Positions 33,784 through 43,108 of a DNA stretch of 64,000 nucleotides are shown here, piece after piece. Position numbers and translations under genes: made by a program. Source of the stretch: Bradyrhizobium canariense (GTDB lineage: Bacteria; Pseudomonadota; Alphaproteobacteria; Rhizobiales; Xanthobacteraceae); contig NZ_VSST01000062.1 of NCBI RefSeq assembly GCF_019402665.1, positions 1 to 64,000 of the forward strand. Direction: 5' to 3'. The notes beneath the pieces were generated by a model. That model did not search any database and was not told the origin of the DNA. It saw only the letters and a program-made list of their open reading frames with translations. The stretch's first letter is position 1; the number at the start of each line of letters is the position of its first letter.

Positions 33784-33819
33784 GGGCCACTGGGAGATTT
33801 TTCAGTCTCCCAGCGGCCC
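33784..33819. terminator. strong hairpin at the end of the RpiR-type gene
   Basis: CTGGGAGA and TCTCCCAG pair perfectly around an 8-base loop (TTTTTCAG), and the stem extends outward after one mismatch through GGGCC/GGCCC. It spans the stop codon of the RpiR-type gene at 33802, between two convergent genes. No T-run follows on either strand, so its strength as a terminator is uncertain. Confidence 0.5.
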
Positions 33820-34758
33820 TTTGGCGTCCCCGTCGCTTCCCTTCAGCAACTCGTATTTGATCCGCCGCATGCGTGCCTGGGCTTCGAGCGGCTTGCAATA
33901 GGCGGTTGACGCTGCGAGCAGATCGATGGTGGCGAGAAATGCATAGCGCGACGCCGTCGGCTTGAGCGCGTCGGGCGCTTCCGGCACGTGCACGCCGAGC
34001 GCAATATCGGCGATCGAGGCCAGCCTGCTTTGCGGCTTGGTAATTGCGACGACCAAGGCGCCGTATTGCTTGGCGATACTGGCTGCCTCGATCACCGCGT
34101 TCGCTGCACCGGTGGTCGAGATGGCAACGACGACATCATCCCGTCCGAGGGTCGCGGCGATCATCCGCATCAAGCTCGGATCGGAGGCATGCGAGACGGC
34201 AACCCCAAGACGAAAGAACCGGTTCTGAACCTCCGCCGCCGCAAGAGTGGAACCGCCCCCAACCCCGAACGCGGCAAGCTTCGAACAGCGCGAGATAGCT
34301 TCGGCAGCCCTCTCGATGTCTTCCTTGCGAAGTCCTTCCTCGGCGGCGGCAATTGCACGGCGAATTTCCTGAAACACCGACCGCCAGAGCGCGGGGCGCG
34401 CCAGATCGGTCCCGACATGCGGGGGAAGCTCAACGTAAATCCGCCCGACCGCCATTGCTTGAGCCAGCCTCACCTTGAGGTCGCGGACGCCCCGACAACC
34501 GACGGAGCGGCTGAACCGGGTTACCGTCGGCTCGCTGACGCGCGCCCGACGGGCCAACTCGGAATTGCTGGCGTGAACGGCAAACTCCATATCGGCCAGC
34601 AGCACCGTGGCAACGCGTTGCTCCGAGGGGCTGAGGCTTGGAGCGCTTTGCCTGATGAGGGAGATGATGTCGCCGGCCACGACATTGTCGTCGCCCGACG
34701 GCTTCGAGATCGCTGTACCAACGGCTCTCGCCGGATGATTTCGCTTTGCACGCGCCAT
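33802..34758 (-). CDS. RpiR/MurR-family transcriptional regulator
   Basis: This 318-residue regulator has an N-terminal RpiR helix-turn-helix (about residues 30-105; LSPSEQRVATVLL, then SELARRARVSEPTVTRFSRSVG) and a SIS sugar-phosphate-binding domain (about residues 145-280; FGVGGGSTLAAAEVQNRFFRLG, VVVAISTTGAANAVI). Such proteins respond to phosphorylated sugars or related ligands and repress or activate neighbouring transport genes. It is divergent from the peptide/nickel-type ABC importer at 34998-40360 and probably controls it. ATG at 34758 follows GGGAAGG. Confidence 0.9.
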   Translation of the reverse strand: MARAKRNHPARAVGTAISKPSGDDNVVAGDIISLIRQSAPSLSPSEQRVATVLLADMEFAVHASNSELARRARVSEPTVTRFSRSVGCRGVRDLKVRLAQAMAVGRIYVELPPHVGTDLARPALWRSVFQEIRRAIAAAEEGLRKEDIERAAEAISRCSKLAAFGVGGGSTLAAAEVQNRFFRLGVAVSHASDPSLMRMIAATLGRDDVVVAISTTGAANAVIEAASIAKQYGALVVAITKPQSRLASIADIALGVHVPEAPDALKPTASRYAFLATIDLLAASTAYCKPLEAQARMRRIKYELLKGSDGDAKGPLGD

Positions 34759-34874
34759 TGCCCGCCCTTCCCAGGTCAGATCAACCTGCGCCCTTGGCAA
34801 GAAGCTGCCGTAAGAAACCTTCAGCATCGACCAAACGTATATCGGCATGCCCCATCAAGAACAGCATTTTCCGC

Positions 34875-34888
34875 TTGATAATTGTCAA
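34875..34888. promoter_or_regulatory. palindromic site between RpiR-type gene and ABC importer
   Basis: TTGATAATTGTCAA is a near-perfect palindrome (TTGA-N6-TCAA) in the divergent promoter region. It fits both a FixK-type box (TTGAT-N4-GTCAA) and an operator for the adjacent RpiR protein; sequence alone cannot decide. Confidence 0.5.
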
Positions 34889-34997
34889 ATTGTGTATGTA
34901 ACTTTCGAACAATCAATAGCGTGCCATCAGCCCAACAGCTGAAAGGCACATCCCCTGCACCGGGAAGCAGGCGGTTCAACAAGGCGGGAGGGCGATC

Positions 34998-36539
34998 ATG
35001 AGATACGGTCCAAGTGTCTTGATGCGTGGCGTCATGGGGCTGGCCACTGCGTCGTTTTTGATTGCGCAGGCCAATGCCGCCACCCTGCTCCGCGAAGCCA
35101 CCATCGGAGAACCGCCGCCGCTCGATGTCATGCTGACGACAGCCGACGTCGCATCGGTCATCGGCCGCCACATCTTCGAGACCCTGTATGCCCTGGACTC
35201 GACCTATACGCCGCGTCCGATTCTGGCCGAGAGCGATCGCACGGAAGACGGCAGTCGGACCATCGTCATCAAGCTCCGCGAAGGTGTCCTCTTCCACAAC
35301 GGCAAGGAGATGACCGCCAAGGACGTGGTCGCCTCGATGACGCGATGGGGCAGTTTCGGTGCGCGTGGCAAGCTCCTGATGGCGGCGGCTACCTCGGTCG
35401 AGGCGACCGGAAAGTATGAAGTCACGCTGAAATTGTCCGCGCCGAACGGCGCCTGGAAGGCTCTCATTGCGGACGTCAATGGCGGCCTTGCGATCTATCC
35501 GGAAGACATAGCCGCCAAAGCGGGAAACCGGCCGATCGAGCAAAAGGACTATATCGGCACCGGACCCTACAAGTTCGTGGAGTGGCGGCCGAACCGCTAT
35601 GTCGAGGTGGAGAGGTTCGAGGGCTACAAGCCAGTCAAGGAAAAGGGGGACGGCTTCGCCGGCGCCCGCGTTGCGAGCTTCGACAAGATCCGGTTCATTC
35701 CGGTGCCTGACGTCGGCACGCGCGTGAGCGGCGTGCAGGCGGGCGACTACGACTACGCGGAAATGATCTCCGGCGATCTGTACGAGTCCCTGAGCAAAGA
35801 TCCATCAGTTCAGGTGCAGCGTACCAACGCGCCGATCTTCGGCCTTTTCTTCATGAACTCGAAGCAGGGAATCTTGAAGGACAATTACAAGCTCCGCCGC
35901 GCCATCCAGACCGCGTTGGACAAGTCGCAGGCACTACGCGTCGCCTTCGGTCCCAAGGACCTGTGGAATGCCGAAGGATCGATCTTTCCAAACGGCACAC
36001 CCTGGTACTCGACCGAAGGCGCCTCCAATTACAGTGCGCACGATCCGAAGAAGGCCAAGGAGCTCGCAAAGGAGGCGGACTACACGGGGACGCCGATCCG
36101 CCTGCTGGTCTCGACGAACTACCAGGCACACTATGATGAAGCCTCTGTCTTCACCCGCCAGCTGGCCGACGCCGGCATCAATGTTCAGATGATGGTCGTC
36201 GATTGGGCGACCCTTCTGAAGATGCGCGGCCAGCCGGAACAGTGGGACATCTTCGTCACCCACCATTCCTTCGCGCCCGACCCGCTGCTGCTCACGTTCC
36301 TGAATGCGAGCTATCCCGGCTGGTGGGACAGCCCCGAGATCGGCTCGCTTCGGGCAGAGTTGATCAACACGACCGATCCAGCCGCGCGCAAGTCGACATG
36401 GGACAAGATCCAGTCGCTGATCTATGAGCAGGTACCGGTGATGAAAGTAGGCGATGCCTACACCTATGACATTGCGTCTCCCAAGCTCAAGGGGCTCAAC
36501 CCCAACGGTCCCGTGTTCTGGAATGTGTCGACGAAATAA
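34998..36539 (+). CDS. ABC importer substrate-binding protein, family 5 (DppA/OppA type)
   Basis: This 513-residue periplasmic receptor of the SBP_bac_5 family has a signal peptide (ending QANAAT). The family signatures are FETLYALDSTYTPRPILAES and KLREGVLFHNGKEMTAKDVV, followed by YIGTGPYKFVEW. It delivers oligopeptides, nickel, opines or glycosides to the permeases encoded next (36619 and 37560). With an RpiR/SIS regulator next door, a sugar-like or opine-like ligand is more likely than peptides (inference). ATG at 34998 follows GGCGGGAGGGCGATC. Confidence 0.93.
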   Translation: MRYGPSVLMRGVMGLATASFLIAQANAATLLREATIGEPPPLDVMLTTADVASVIGRHIFETLYALDSTYTPRPILAESDRTEDGSRTIVIKLREGVLFHNGKEMTAKDVVASMTRWGSFGARGKLLMAAATSVEATGKYEVTLKLSAPNGAWKALIADVNGGLAIYPEDIAAKAGNRPIEQKDYIGTGPYKFVEWRPNRYVEVERFEGYKPVKEKGDGFAGARVASFDKIRFIPVPDVGTRVSGVQAGDYDYAEMISGDLYESLSKDPSVQVQRTNAPIFGLFFMNSKQGILKDNYKLRRAIQTALDKSQALRVAFGPKDLWNAEGSIFPNGTPWYSTEGASNYSAHDPKKAKELAKEADYTGTPIRLLVSTNYQAHYDEASVFTRQLADAGINVQMMVVDWATLLKMRGQPEQWDIFVTHHSFAPDPLLLTFLNASYPGWWDSPEIGSLRAELINTTDPAARKSTWDKIQSLIYEQVPVMKVGDAYTYDIASPKLKGLNPNGPVFWNVSTK

Positions 36540-36618
36540 GGACGGGCAATGAGGCCGCGAGGACTGTCGAGCGCCGGCGCCGGCGCGCATCGTTGCCGCT
36601 GATCAGGCGCCCAATCAC

Positions 36619-37563
36619 ATGTGGTCTTACGCATTCAAGCGCGCAGGAACGACGGCGGTGACGCTGCTGGCAGCGTCCATCATCATCTTCGCGTTCATCC
36701 ATATCGTGCCGGGTGACCCGATCTATGTTCTGCTCGGTGATACCGCGACTCCCGACCAGATCGACGCCTTGCGACACCAGCTCGGTCTCGACCAGCCGAT
36801 TATCCTGCAATATCTCACTTGGGCCGGCCATGTGCTCGAGGGCGACCTCGGGCGGTCGATCTTCTTCCAGGCGCCCGTGCTGTCGGTGATTGCCGATGGC
36901 GCCGAGACCAGCATCTTGCTCGCCACCATGACGATGATCTGGGTTGCGGTCATCGGCGTGCCGATCGGCATGATTGCGGCGGTCCGGCACGGCACGTGGC
37001 TCGACCAGGGATTGTCCGGTGGGGCGATGCTGATGGCCTCGATACCCACGTTCTGGGTCGGGCTCTATCTGATCCTGATCTTCGCCGCCTGGCTCGGCTG
37101 GTTTCCGAGCTCCGGTTATCCGTCGATCTTCGAAGGCGGTGTCGTCAATCTCCGCTATCTCGTCCTCCCCAGCCTGGCGCTTGCGGCTCCGAATGCCGCT
37201 TTGATCCTGCGGCTGACGCGCGCCAGCATGCTCGACGTCTCCCGGGAGGACTACGTGCGCACGGCGCGTGCAAAGGGAATTAGGCCGTGGCAGGTCGTGC
37301 GTCGTCACATCTGGCGTAATGCACTGCTGGCGGTCGTCTCGGCCTTCGGCTTCACCTTCGCCGCACTGTTGTCCGAAGCGGTGGTGACCGAAACCGTCTT
37401 TGCCCTGCCCGGCATCGGCCGCCTCGTCGTTCAGTCGATCCTTCGTCGAGACTACCCTGTGATCCAGGGCGTCATCCTGGTCATCGTGGTGGTTTATCTC
37501 CTGATCAATTTGATCGTCGATCTGAGCTATCGTCTGCTCGATCCGCGGGTTGAACTTCAATGA
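36619..37563 (+). CDS. ABC importer permease, DppB type
   Basis: This 314-residue inner-membrane permease has six hydrophobic helices. The DppB-type N-terminus carries FIHIVPGDPIYVLLGD, and the cytosolic EAA loop reads EDYVRTARAKGIRPWQVVRR, followed by HIWRNALLAVVSAFG. It forms the channel with the DppC-type subunit, whose ATG overlaps its stop codon (ATGA). It lies 79 bp after the substrate-binding protein gene. Confidence 0.93.
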   Translation: MWSYAFKRAGTTAVTLLAASIIIFAFIHIVPGDPIYVLLGDTATPDQIDALRHQLGLDQPIILQYLTWAGHVLEGDLGRSIFFQAPVLSVIADGAETSILLATMTMIWVAVIGVPIGMIAAVRHGTWLDQGLSGGAMLMASIPTFWVGLYLILIFAAWLGWFPSSGYPSIFEGGVVNLRYLVLPSLALAAPNAALILRLTRASMLDVSREDYVRTARAKGIRPWQVVRRHIWRNALLAVVSAFGFTFAALLSEAVVTETVFALPGIGRLVVQSILRRDYPVIQGVILVIVVVYLLINLIVDLSYRLLDPRVELQ

Positions 37564-38420
37564 GCAGCAACAGCGTGATTTTGTGGCTCAAGCCGTTCAT
37601 CGCCCGTCCGATCGCGCTGGCCGGGCTCGGGGTCCTTCTGGCGACCGTGCTCGCCGCGATCTTCGCACCCTGGCTGTCGCCTTACGATCCGTATGCCATC
37701 GATCCGCTGATCCGCCTGACGCCCCCGAACGTGACCCACTGGTTCGGCACCGACCAATTCGGCCGGGATACCCTGTCGCGCACCATTCATTCAGCACGCA
37801 TGGCACTTCTGATCGGCTCGGGCGTGGTCGTCTTCGCTCTCGCGACCGGCGTTCCGGCCGGCGTACTTTCCGCTCTGTTCCCGCGGCTGGGTCACCTGCT
37901 GATGCGCATGGTCGACGTGCTCATGGCCTTCCCGACTCTGCTTCTCGCACTCGGCCTGATTGTCATCTTGAGCCCGAGTGTGGCCACCGTCATCCTGGCC
38001 ATCGGGATCGGCTACATGACGACGACGACCCGGATCGTCTACGGACTGACACTGCGCTTGCGCGCGGAAACCTATGTCGAGGCGTCGCGCAGCATGGGCG
38101 CCGGAGCGGCATGGCTCATCAGTCGGCACATCTTGCCGAACCTGGTCTCACCACTTCTCGTGCAGGCCAGCTTCGTCTTCGCGTTCGCGCAGCTCGGCGC
38201 GGCTTCACTCGATTTCCTGGGCCTCGGCGCCCCGCCGGACATTCCGAGCTGGGGCAATATGCTGGCGGAATCGCGGACCTTCGTCACGCGCGCTCCGTGG
38301 CTGCTCTTCTTTCCGGGCATGATGATCGTGGCGACGGCGTTTTCTCTGAACCTGGTCGGCGATGCATTGCGCGATCGACTCGATCCGCGATTCCGTCAGG
38401 TCTTTGGTGAGAAGGGTTAG
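37560..38420 (+). CDS. ABC importer permease, DppC type
   Basis: This 286-residue inner-membrane permease has the DppC-type N-terminus and HWFGTDQFGRDTLSRTIHSAR. Hydrophobic helices follow, with the EAA loop YVEASRSMGAGAAWLISRHI followed by LPNLVSP. The C-terminus is DALRDRLDPRFRQ. It pairs with the DppB-type subunit. It overlaps that gene by 4 bp and is followed 3 bp later by the first ATPase gene. Confidence 0.93.
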   Translation: MSSNSVILWLKPFIARPIALAGLGVLLATVLAAIFAPWLSPYDPYAIDPLIRLTPPNVTHWFGTDQFGRDTLSRTIHSARMALLIGSGVVVFALATGVPAGVLSALFPRLGHLLMRMVDVLMAFPTLLLALGLIVILSPSVATVILAIGIGYMTTTTRIVYGLTLRLRAETYVEASRSMGAGAAWLISRHILPNLVSPLLVQASFVFAFAQLGAASLDFLGLGAPPDIPSWGNMLAESRTFVTRAPWLLFFPGMMIVATAFSLNLVGDALRDRLDPRFRQVFGEKG

Positions 38421-38423
38421 GCC

Positions 38424-39398
38424 GTGCTGACAGTTTGCGACCTTACGGTGTCAGTGGGGCCGGAAACCTCGCCGGTCGACATCGTCGCGGGCGTGTCCTT
38501 CGGCTTGGCCAAGGGCGAGATCCTTGGTCTCGTCGGCGAGTCCGGTTGCGGAAAGAGCATGACCTCGCTTGCGGTCATGGGATTGCTGCCGCAGCCCGGT
38601 CCTCGGGTTCGCGCCGGGCGGGTCCTGTTGGAGGGCTGCGACGTAACGCAGCTGCAGCCCTGGCAACGTGTCGAAGCGGGCCACGGCCGCATGGCAATGA
38701 TCTTTCAGGAGCCGATGACCTCACTCAACCCTGTTCGTCGGATCGGCGATCAGATCGCCGAAGCCGTGCGCGTGCATGAGGGAATTTCGGGCGCGGCGGC
38801 GCTGGTCCGTGCGCGCGAACTGCTCGAACTGGTACGTATGCCCGACCCCAAAATGCAGCTGTCCGCGTATCCGCATCAGTTGTCCGGAGGCCAACGCCAG
38901 CGGGTCATGATCGCGATTGCGCTGGCCTGCAGGCCACAGGTGCTGGTCGCCGATGAACCGACCACCGCGCTCGATGTCACCATACAGGTTCAGATTCTCG
39001 GGCTCTTGCGCGAGCTCTGCAATCGGCTGGATATGGCGATATTGTTCATCACCCACGACATGGGAGTCATTGCGCAGCTCGCCGATCGCGTCGCTGTCAT
39101 GTACGCCGGCCGGATCGTGGAAACCGCTTCAGTCGGTGCGCTGTTCGGCGCACCGCGTCATCATTACACCCGCGGATTGATGGATTGCATGCCGTCGCGA
39201 AACTCCGGCGCGCGCCGGCTGCCAACCATTTCTGGTCAGCCGCCGCTGCCAGGTACGGTCGCTGCCGGCTGCGTGTTTGCCTTGCGTTGCGCAGCGGTGC
39301 GCGATGAGTGCCGCGTGGCGCCCCCTCCCCGCCTGGAGGCCTCCCAAGGACACGAGGTGCTCTGCGCATTTCCGCTGGCCGGCGGGGGGCTGCCATGA
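38424..39398 (+). CDS. ABC importer ATPase, DppD type
   Basis: This 324-residue nucleotide-binding subunit has Walker A (GESGCGKSM), a Q-loop (IFQEPMTSLNPV), signature LSGGQRQRV, Walker B (LVADEPTTALDV) and the switch His in FITHDMG. The C-terminus carries the oligopeptide/dipeptide extension with its Cys-containing segment (GCVFALRCAAVRDEC). It powers import with the DppF-type ATPase. The start is GTG at 38424 behind AAGGG. Its stop overlaps the next ATG. Confidence 0.93.
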   Translation: MLTVCDLTVSVGPETSPVDIVAGVSFGLAKGEILGLVGESGCGKSMTSLAVMGLLPQPGPRVRAGRVLLEGCDVTQLQPWQRVEAGHGRMAMIFQEPMTSLNPVRRIGDQIAEAVRVHEGISGAAALVRARELLELVRMPDPKMQLSAYPHQLSGGQRQRVMIAIALACRPQVLVADEPTTALDVTIQVQILGLLRELCNRLDMAILFITHDMGVIAQLADRVAVMYAGRIVETASVGALFGAPRHHYTRGLMDCMPSRNSGARRLPTISGQPPLPGTVAAGCVFALRCAAVRDECRVAPPPRLEASQGHEVLCAFPLAGGGLP

Positions 39399-40360
39399 GC
39401 GGCAATGTCATCCTCAAGGTCCGGGACATGATGGTCTCGTTCAGTGCCAGGCGAGCCGGTCGGAAATACCGGGTGCAGGCGGTGGATGGTGTATCGCTGT
39501 CGCTGGCGGAAGGCGAGGTCCTCGGGATCGTGGGCGAATCCGGCTGCGGCAAGACCACGCTAGGCCGAACCCTCGTCGGGCTGGTCCAGCCCGACAGCGG
39601 CAACATCAATTTGAAGGGAACCGAATTGATCGGAGCCGGCGGCTCCGGCCTCCGCGAGATGCGTCTGAGCGTCCGGATGGTCTTCCAGGATCCCAATGCA
39701 TCGCTCAACCCGCGGCGCGCAATTGGAGATTCGGTGGCGGAGGCGGCCGACATCAGCGGCATCTTCAAGAGCCGCGCCGAGCGCAGCGCGGCCATAGCCG
39801 CCACCTTGACGGCCGTCGGGTTGAACCCGTCTTTCGCCGCTCGCTACCCTTACGAACTGAGTGGCGGGCAACGGCAACGGGTCGGAATTGCACGCGCCAT
39901 TCTTCCCACGCCGTCCATCATCGTCGCCGACGAGCCGGTCTCGGCCCTCGACGTTTCCGTGCAGGCCCAAGTGCTCAACCTGATGATGGATCTGCGTGAC
40001 CAATTGAGACTGTCGATGCTCTTCATCTCGCACGACCTTGGCGTGATCGGACAGATCAGCAGCCGCGTTGCTGTCATGTATATGGGCCGGATCGTGGAGC
40101 AGGCCGGGACGCGGACGGTCCTGGATCATCCGCTCCACCCCTATACGCGCGCGTTGGTGGCGGCAATTCCGAAGCCCGATCCATCGGAACGGATCCAGGG
40201 CGCGATCGAAATGGGTGAACCGCCAAGCCTCTTCACGCGACCGCACGGCTGTGCATATGCGCCCCGCTGTCCAATGGCCAGCGATCGCTGTCTCGTCGAT
40301 GTGCCACAACTTCGATCTGTCGGTGCGGACGGTCGGACGATCGCCTGCCACAACGTATGA
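39395..40360 (+). CDS. ABC importer ATPase, DppF type
   Basis: This 321-residue nucleotide-binding subunit has Walker A (GESGCGKTT), FQDPNASLNPR, signature LSGGQRQRV, Walker B (IVADEPVSALDV) and the switch His in FISHDLG. The C-terminal oligopeptide-type extension holds GCAYAPRCPMASDRC. The ATG at 39395 overlaps the upstream stop (ATGA); a longer in-frame start lies inside the previous gene and is unlikely. It completes the five-gene importer. Confidence 0.93.
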   Translation: MSGNVILKVRDMMVSFSARRAGRKYRVQAVDGVSLSLAEGEVLGIVGESGCGKTTLGRTLVGLVQPDSGNINLKGTELIGAGGSGLREMRLSVRMVFQDPNASLNPRRAIGDSVAEAADISGIFKSRAERSAAIAATLTAVGLNPSFAARYPYELSGGQRQRVGIARAILPTPSIIVADEPVSALDVSVQAQVLNLMMDLRDQLRLSMLFISHDLGVIGQISSRVAVMYMGRIVEQAGTRTVLDHPLHPYTRALVAAIPKPDPSERIQGAIEMGEPPSLFTRPHGCAYAPRCPMASDRCLVDVPQLRSVGADGRTIACHNV

Positions 40361-40699
40361 CCAGCGAGTGCCGCGCGCGGCGAAATCACGCAACGCCTAC
40401 GATTGATTTCTCCTCTATTCGAGCGATCCCTTCACACGGCGGCAGTCCGCGACCGCCATGCGGCTGGCGGGTGCAAATTCGGGAAGCCTGACGCCTGTTG
40501 CACTGCGATGTTAATCGCGACGCAGCATTCAAAATGAGACTGCCCGTTAAGCCGCGCGCGGCTCCGGCACGTGCGCTGCATCGGAGTTCAGTTAGCCTCC
40601 ATTTCAAGAACCGTTGGCCTTGTCCGAACGCCGCACCGCGCGGCGGGCGCGTCCAGGCGCGGTGAAAAACAGTGACAAGAACGCCCAGGGAGCAGAGCA
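40361..40699. other. intergenic region before the Liv-type receptor gene
   Basis: This 339-bp non-coding stretch separates two ABC importer operons and presumably holds the promoter of the Liv-type receptor. No FixK-type box, clear operator or hairpin was recognised. A ribosome binding site (AGGGAG) precedes 40700. Confidence 0.5.
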
Positions 40700-41950
40700 A
40701 TGTTGAAAGGCAGTCTAGGACTGATCGCGTTGAGCAGCCTGTTACTTTCGGGCACCGCCTTCGCACAGGAGAAGATCAAGGTCGGCGTCACCGCGACGCT
40801 CGAAGGCACCTACACCGTGCTCGGCGAGGACGGCATCCGCGGCTTCCAGACGGCCCTCAACGTCCTCGGAAAGAAGGTCGGCGACAAGGAACTCGAATTT
40901 GTCATCGCCTCGACCGACGCGACGCCGGACTCCGCCGTACGAGCCGTGCGCAAGCTGATCGAGCAGGACAAGGTACAGATCCTGCTGTCGCCGCTCTCTG
41001 GCGACGAAGGCATCGCGGTCAAAAATTTTGCAAAGACCCATCCCGAACTGACCTTCATCAACGCCGCCTCGGGGGCCCAGGAAACGACCTATGTCGATCC
41101 GGCTCCGAACTTTTTCCGCTACAACATGGACGGCGCGCAGTGGCAGGTGGGCCTCGGCAAATACGCTTATGACCAAAAGAAGTATCGCAAGATCGCGACC
41201 GTCGGCGAAGACTACTCCTTCATCTATACGCAGGTGTTCGGCCTCGTGCTCGAGTTCTGCGGTGCTGGCGGACAGGTCACCAACCGGCAATGGGTGCCGC
41301 TTGGCACAAAGGACTTTGCCTCGGTTATCGCCGCACTGCCCGACGACGTCGACGCAATCTATCTCGGCCTCGGCGGCGCCGACGCCGTCAACTTCCTGAA
41401 CCAATACCAGCAGGCCGGCGGCAAGGCGCATCTGATGGGCGGCTCGATCATGATCGACCAGACCATCCTGTCGTCCAAGGGAAACGCCAAGAATGCCCTG
41501 ATCGGCACGCTGGCCGCGAGCGGCCAGGCCGACACCTGGGAGAACCCGAGTTGGCAGAAGTTCGTGAAGGACTATCAGGACGCCTTCCCGCCCAACAAGC
41601 GCTTCCCGAGCCCATCGCTGCTCGCCACCAACTATTATGGCTCGACCATGGCGCTGATCCTGGCGCTGCGTCAGGTCAACGGAGATCTCTCCAACAATCA
41701 GGCCAAGTACAAGGAGGCGCTTGCCAAGATCGAACTCGACGCACCCAACGGCAAGATCAAGCTGGACTCCAACCGCCAGGCGATCGGCACCAACTTCGTC
41801 ACCGAGGTCGTCGACGACGGCAAGGGCGCGCTGTTCTCAAAGGTCGTGAACGTGATCCCGAACGTCAACCAAACGCTGGGCTACGATCCCGCGGTGTTCG
41901 CCAAAATCGGTTTACCGAGCCGCACAGTACCGGAATGTAAGAAATACTGA
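40700..41950 (+). CDS. branched-chain amino acid-type ABC substrate-binding protein
   Basis: This 416-residue periplasmic receptor of the Peripla_BP_6 (LivJ-like) family has a signal peptide (ending TAFAQE). The opening KIKVGVTATLEGTYTVLGED is followed by a two-lobe fold with VDPAPNFFRYNMDGAQWQVG and ATNYYGSTMALILALRQV. Liv-type receptors outside true leucine uptake often bind aromatic acids, amides or other small acids. With the permeases and ATPases at 43109-48223 it makes a full importer, although an AraC gene lies between. The ligand is unknown. Confidence 0.92.
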   Translation: MLKGSLGLIALSSLLLSGTAFAQEKIKVGVTATLEGTYTVLGEDGIRGFQTALNVLGKKVGDKELEFVIASTDATPDSAVRAVRKLIEQDKVQILLSPLSGDEGIAVKNFAKTHPELTFINAASGAQETTYVDPAPNFFRYNMDGAQWQVGLGKYAYDQKKYRKIATVGEDYSFIYTQVFGLVLEFCGAGGQVTNRQWVPLGTKDFASVIAALPDDVDAIYLGLGGADAVNFLNQYQQAGGKAHLMGGSIMIDQTILSSKGNAKNALIGTLAASGQADTWENPSWQKFVKDYQDAFPPNKRFPSPSLLATNYYGSTMALILALRQVNGDLSNNQAKYKEALAKIELDAPNGKIKLDSNRQAIGTNFVTEVVDDGKGALFSKVVNVIPNVNQTLGYDPAVFAKIGLPSRTVPECKKY

Positions 41951-42080
41951 CCTAGTCTCGTTCGCGAACGATGACCGGCCGGGGAGAGATTTGCCAGAAG
42001 CGCGACACGTGCGCCCTTGCATTCTCTCCTCGGTTGTTGAACGCTACCAAAAAATACCAAGAGCTTTTGGGAGGAGAGGC

Positions 42081-42908
42081 ATGAGCCGGGCGCTCGCCGT
42101 CTTCCACGGCCGCTTTGGTCGGGCGACGGTCTATCAGTTGAACCGCCCTTTCAACATCCACGCACATCGCGAAGGTCATTTGATCTTCCATGTCGGCGGG
42201 CGTTCCGCATGCATCGATGTCAGCGACGGACGCTACGAGCTCACCGAAGATTCCGTCGTCGCGGTCAATCCGTGGGAGCCGCATAATTTCCTGCCGTCCG
42301 ATCTCGACGGCGGTGCCGTTTTCTTCGTGCTCTACGTCAATGCGGAGTGGTTTGCGCCCGATGCGCCCGGCGCCGATCGCCTGCGCTTCGGCCGCACCCA
42401 GTTCACGCGGTCCGTTGCGTTGGACAAGCATATCAGGCACGCAGCCGCCCTCGTGTGCGGCGCTCCCTCGCTCAACAGCCTCGATGGCGAGCTGAGAAGC
42501 CTGATCGACATCTGTTATGACGAAAGCTGGCAACAGGCGGCGACCGCGCGCGATCCGCGCACAAACGGTTCCATCACTGATTTTCGCGTGCGCAAGTGCA
42601 TCAAGATGATGTCGGAGAGTCCTGGCGCCGAGATCGAGCTCGACACCATCGCGCGCGAATCCGGCCTGTCGCGGCCGCATTTCTACCGGCTCTTCCGCAC
42701 CCAGACCGGCGTCACGCCACACCTCTATCTCAACACGCTGATGATGGAGCAGGCGCTGGAGGCGCTGGTGGCGAGCGAAGCGCCGATCGCTGATATCGGC
42801 TTCGATCTCGGCTTCTCGTCGCAGAGCGGATTCACCCGCTTCTTCGCCGCCAATGTCGGCATGGCGCCGACCGATTATCGCCGCGCGGCCAAGGTTTTGC
42901 GCGCCTGA
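42081..42908 (+). CDS. AraC-family transcriptional regulator
   Basis: This 275-residue regulator has an N-terminal cupin-like ligand-binding domain (about residues 1-160; HREGHLIFHVGG, VAVNPWEPHNF) and a C-terminal pair of AraC helix-turn-helices (LDTIARESGLSRPHFYRLFR and IADIGFDLGFSSQSGFTRFF). ATG at 42081 follows GGAGGAG. It lies between the Liv-type receptor and permease genes, all on the plus strand, and probably activates the catabolic operon in response to its substrate or an intermediate. Confidence 0.92.
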   Translation: MSRALAVFHGRFGRATVYQLNRPFNIHAHREGHLIFHVGGRSACIDVSDGRYELTEDSVVAVNPWEPHNFLPSDLDGGAVFFVLYVNAEWFAPDAPGADRLRFGRTQFTRSVALDKHIRHAAALVCGAPSLNSLDGELRSLIDICYDESWQQAATARDPRTNGSITDFRVRKCIKMMSESPGAEIELDTIARESGLSRPHFYRLFRTQTGVTPHLYLNTLMMEQALEALVASEAPIADIGFDLGFSSQSGFTRFFAANVGMAPTDYRRAAKVLRA

Positions 42909-43108
42909 CCGCACGCGAAAAGATACTCACGATCAAACACCTCCCTTACGGCCGCATTAGGATGCGCCAAACGCGATCCCGAAAAGAGGATCACGCGCAA
43001 TAGGGAGCGCACGTTCATGGCAGGGCTTGCGGCCGGCAACGGTCTGCGTGCCTCTCCGCCCCGCTTGCGGGGTGAGAGATGGGGTGACGTGAAGACGGAG
43101 CGGCGATC

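Noticed and set aside
41958..41971. Perfect palindrome TCGTTCGCGAACGA after the Liv-type receptor gene
   Set aside because: With no loop and no T-run it is not a typical terminator, and one short palindrome gives no basis for an operator call.
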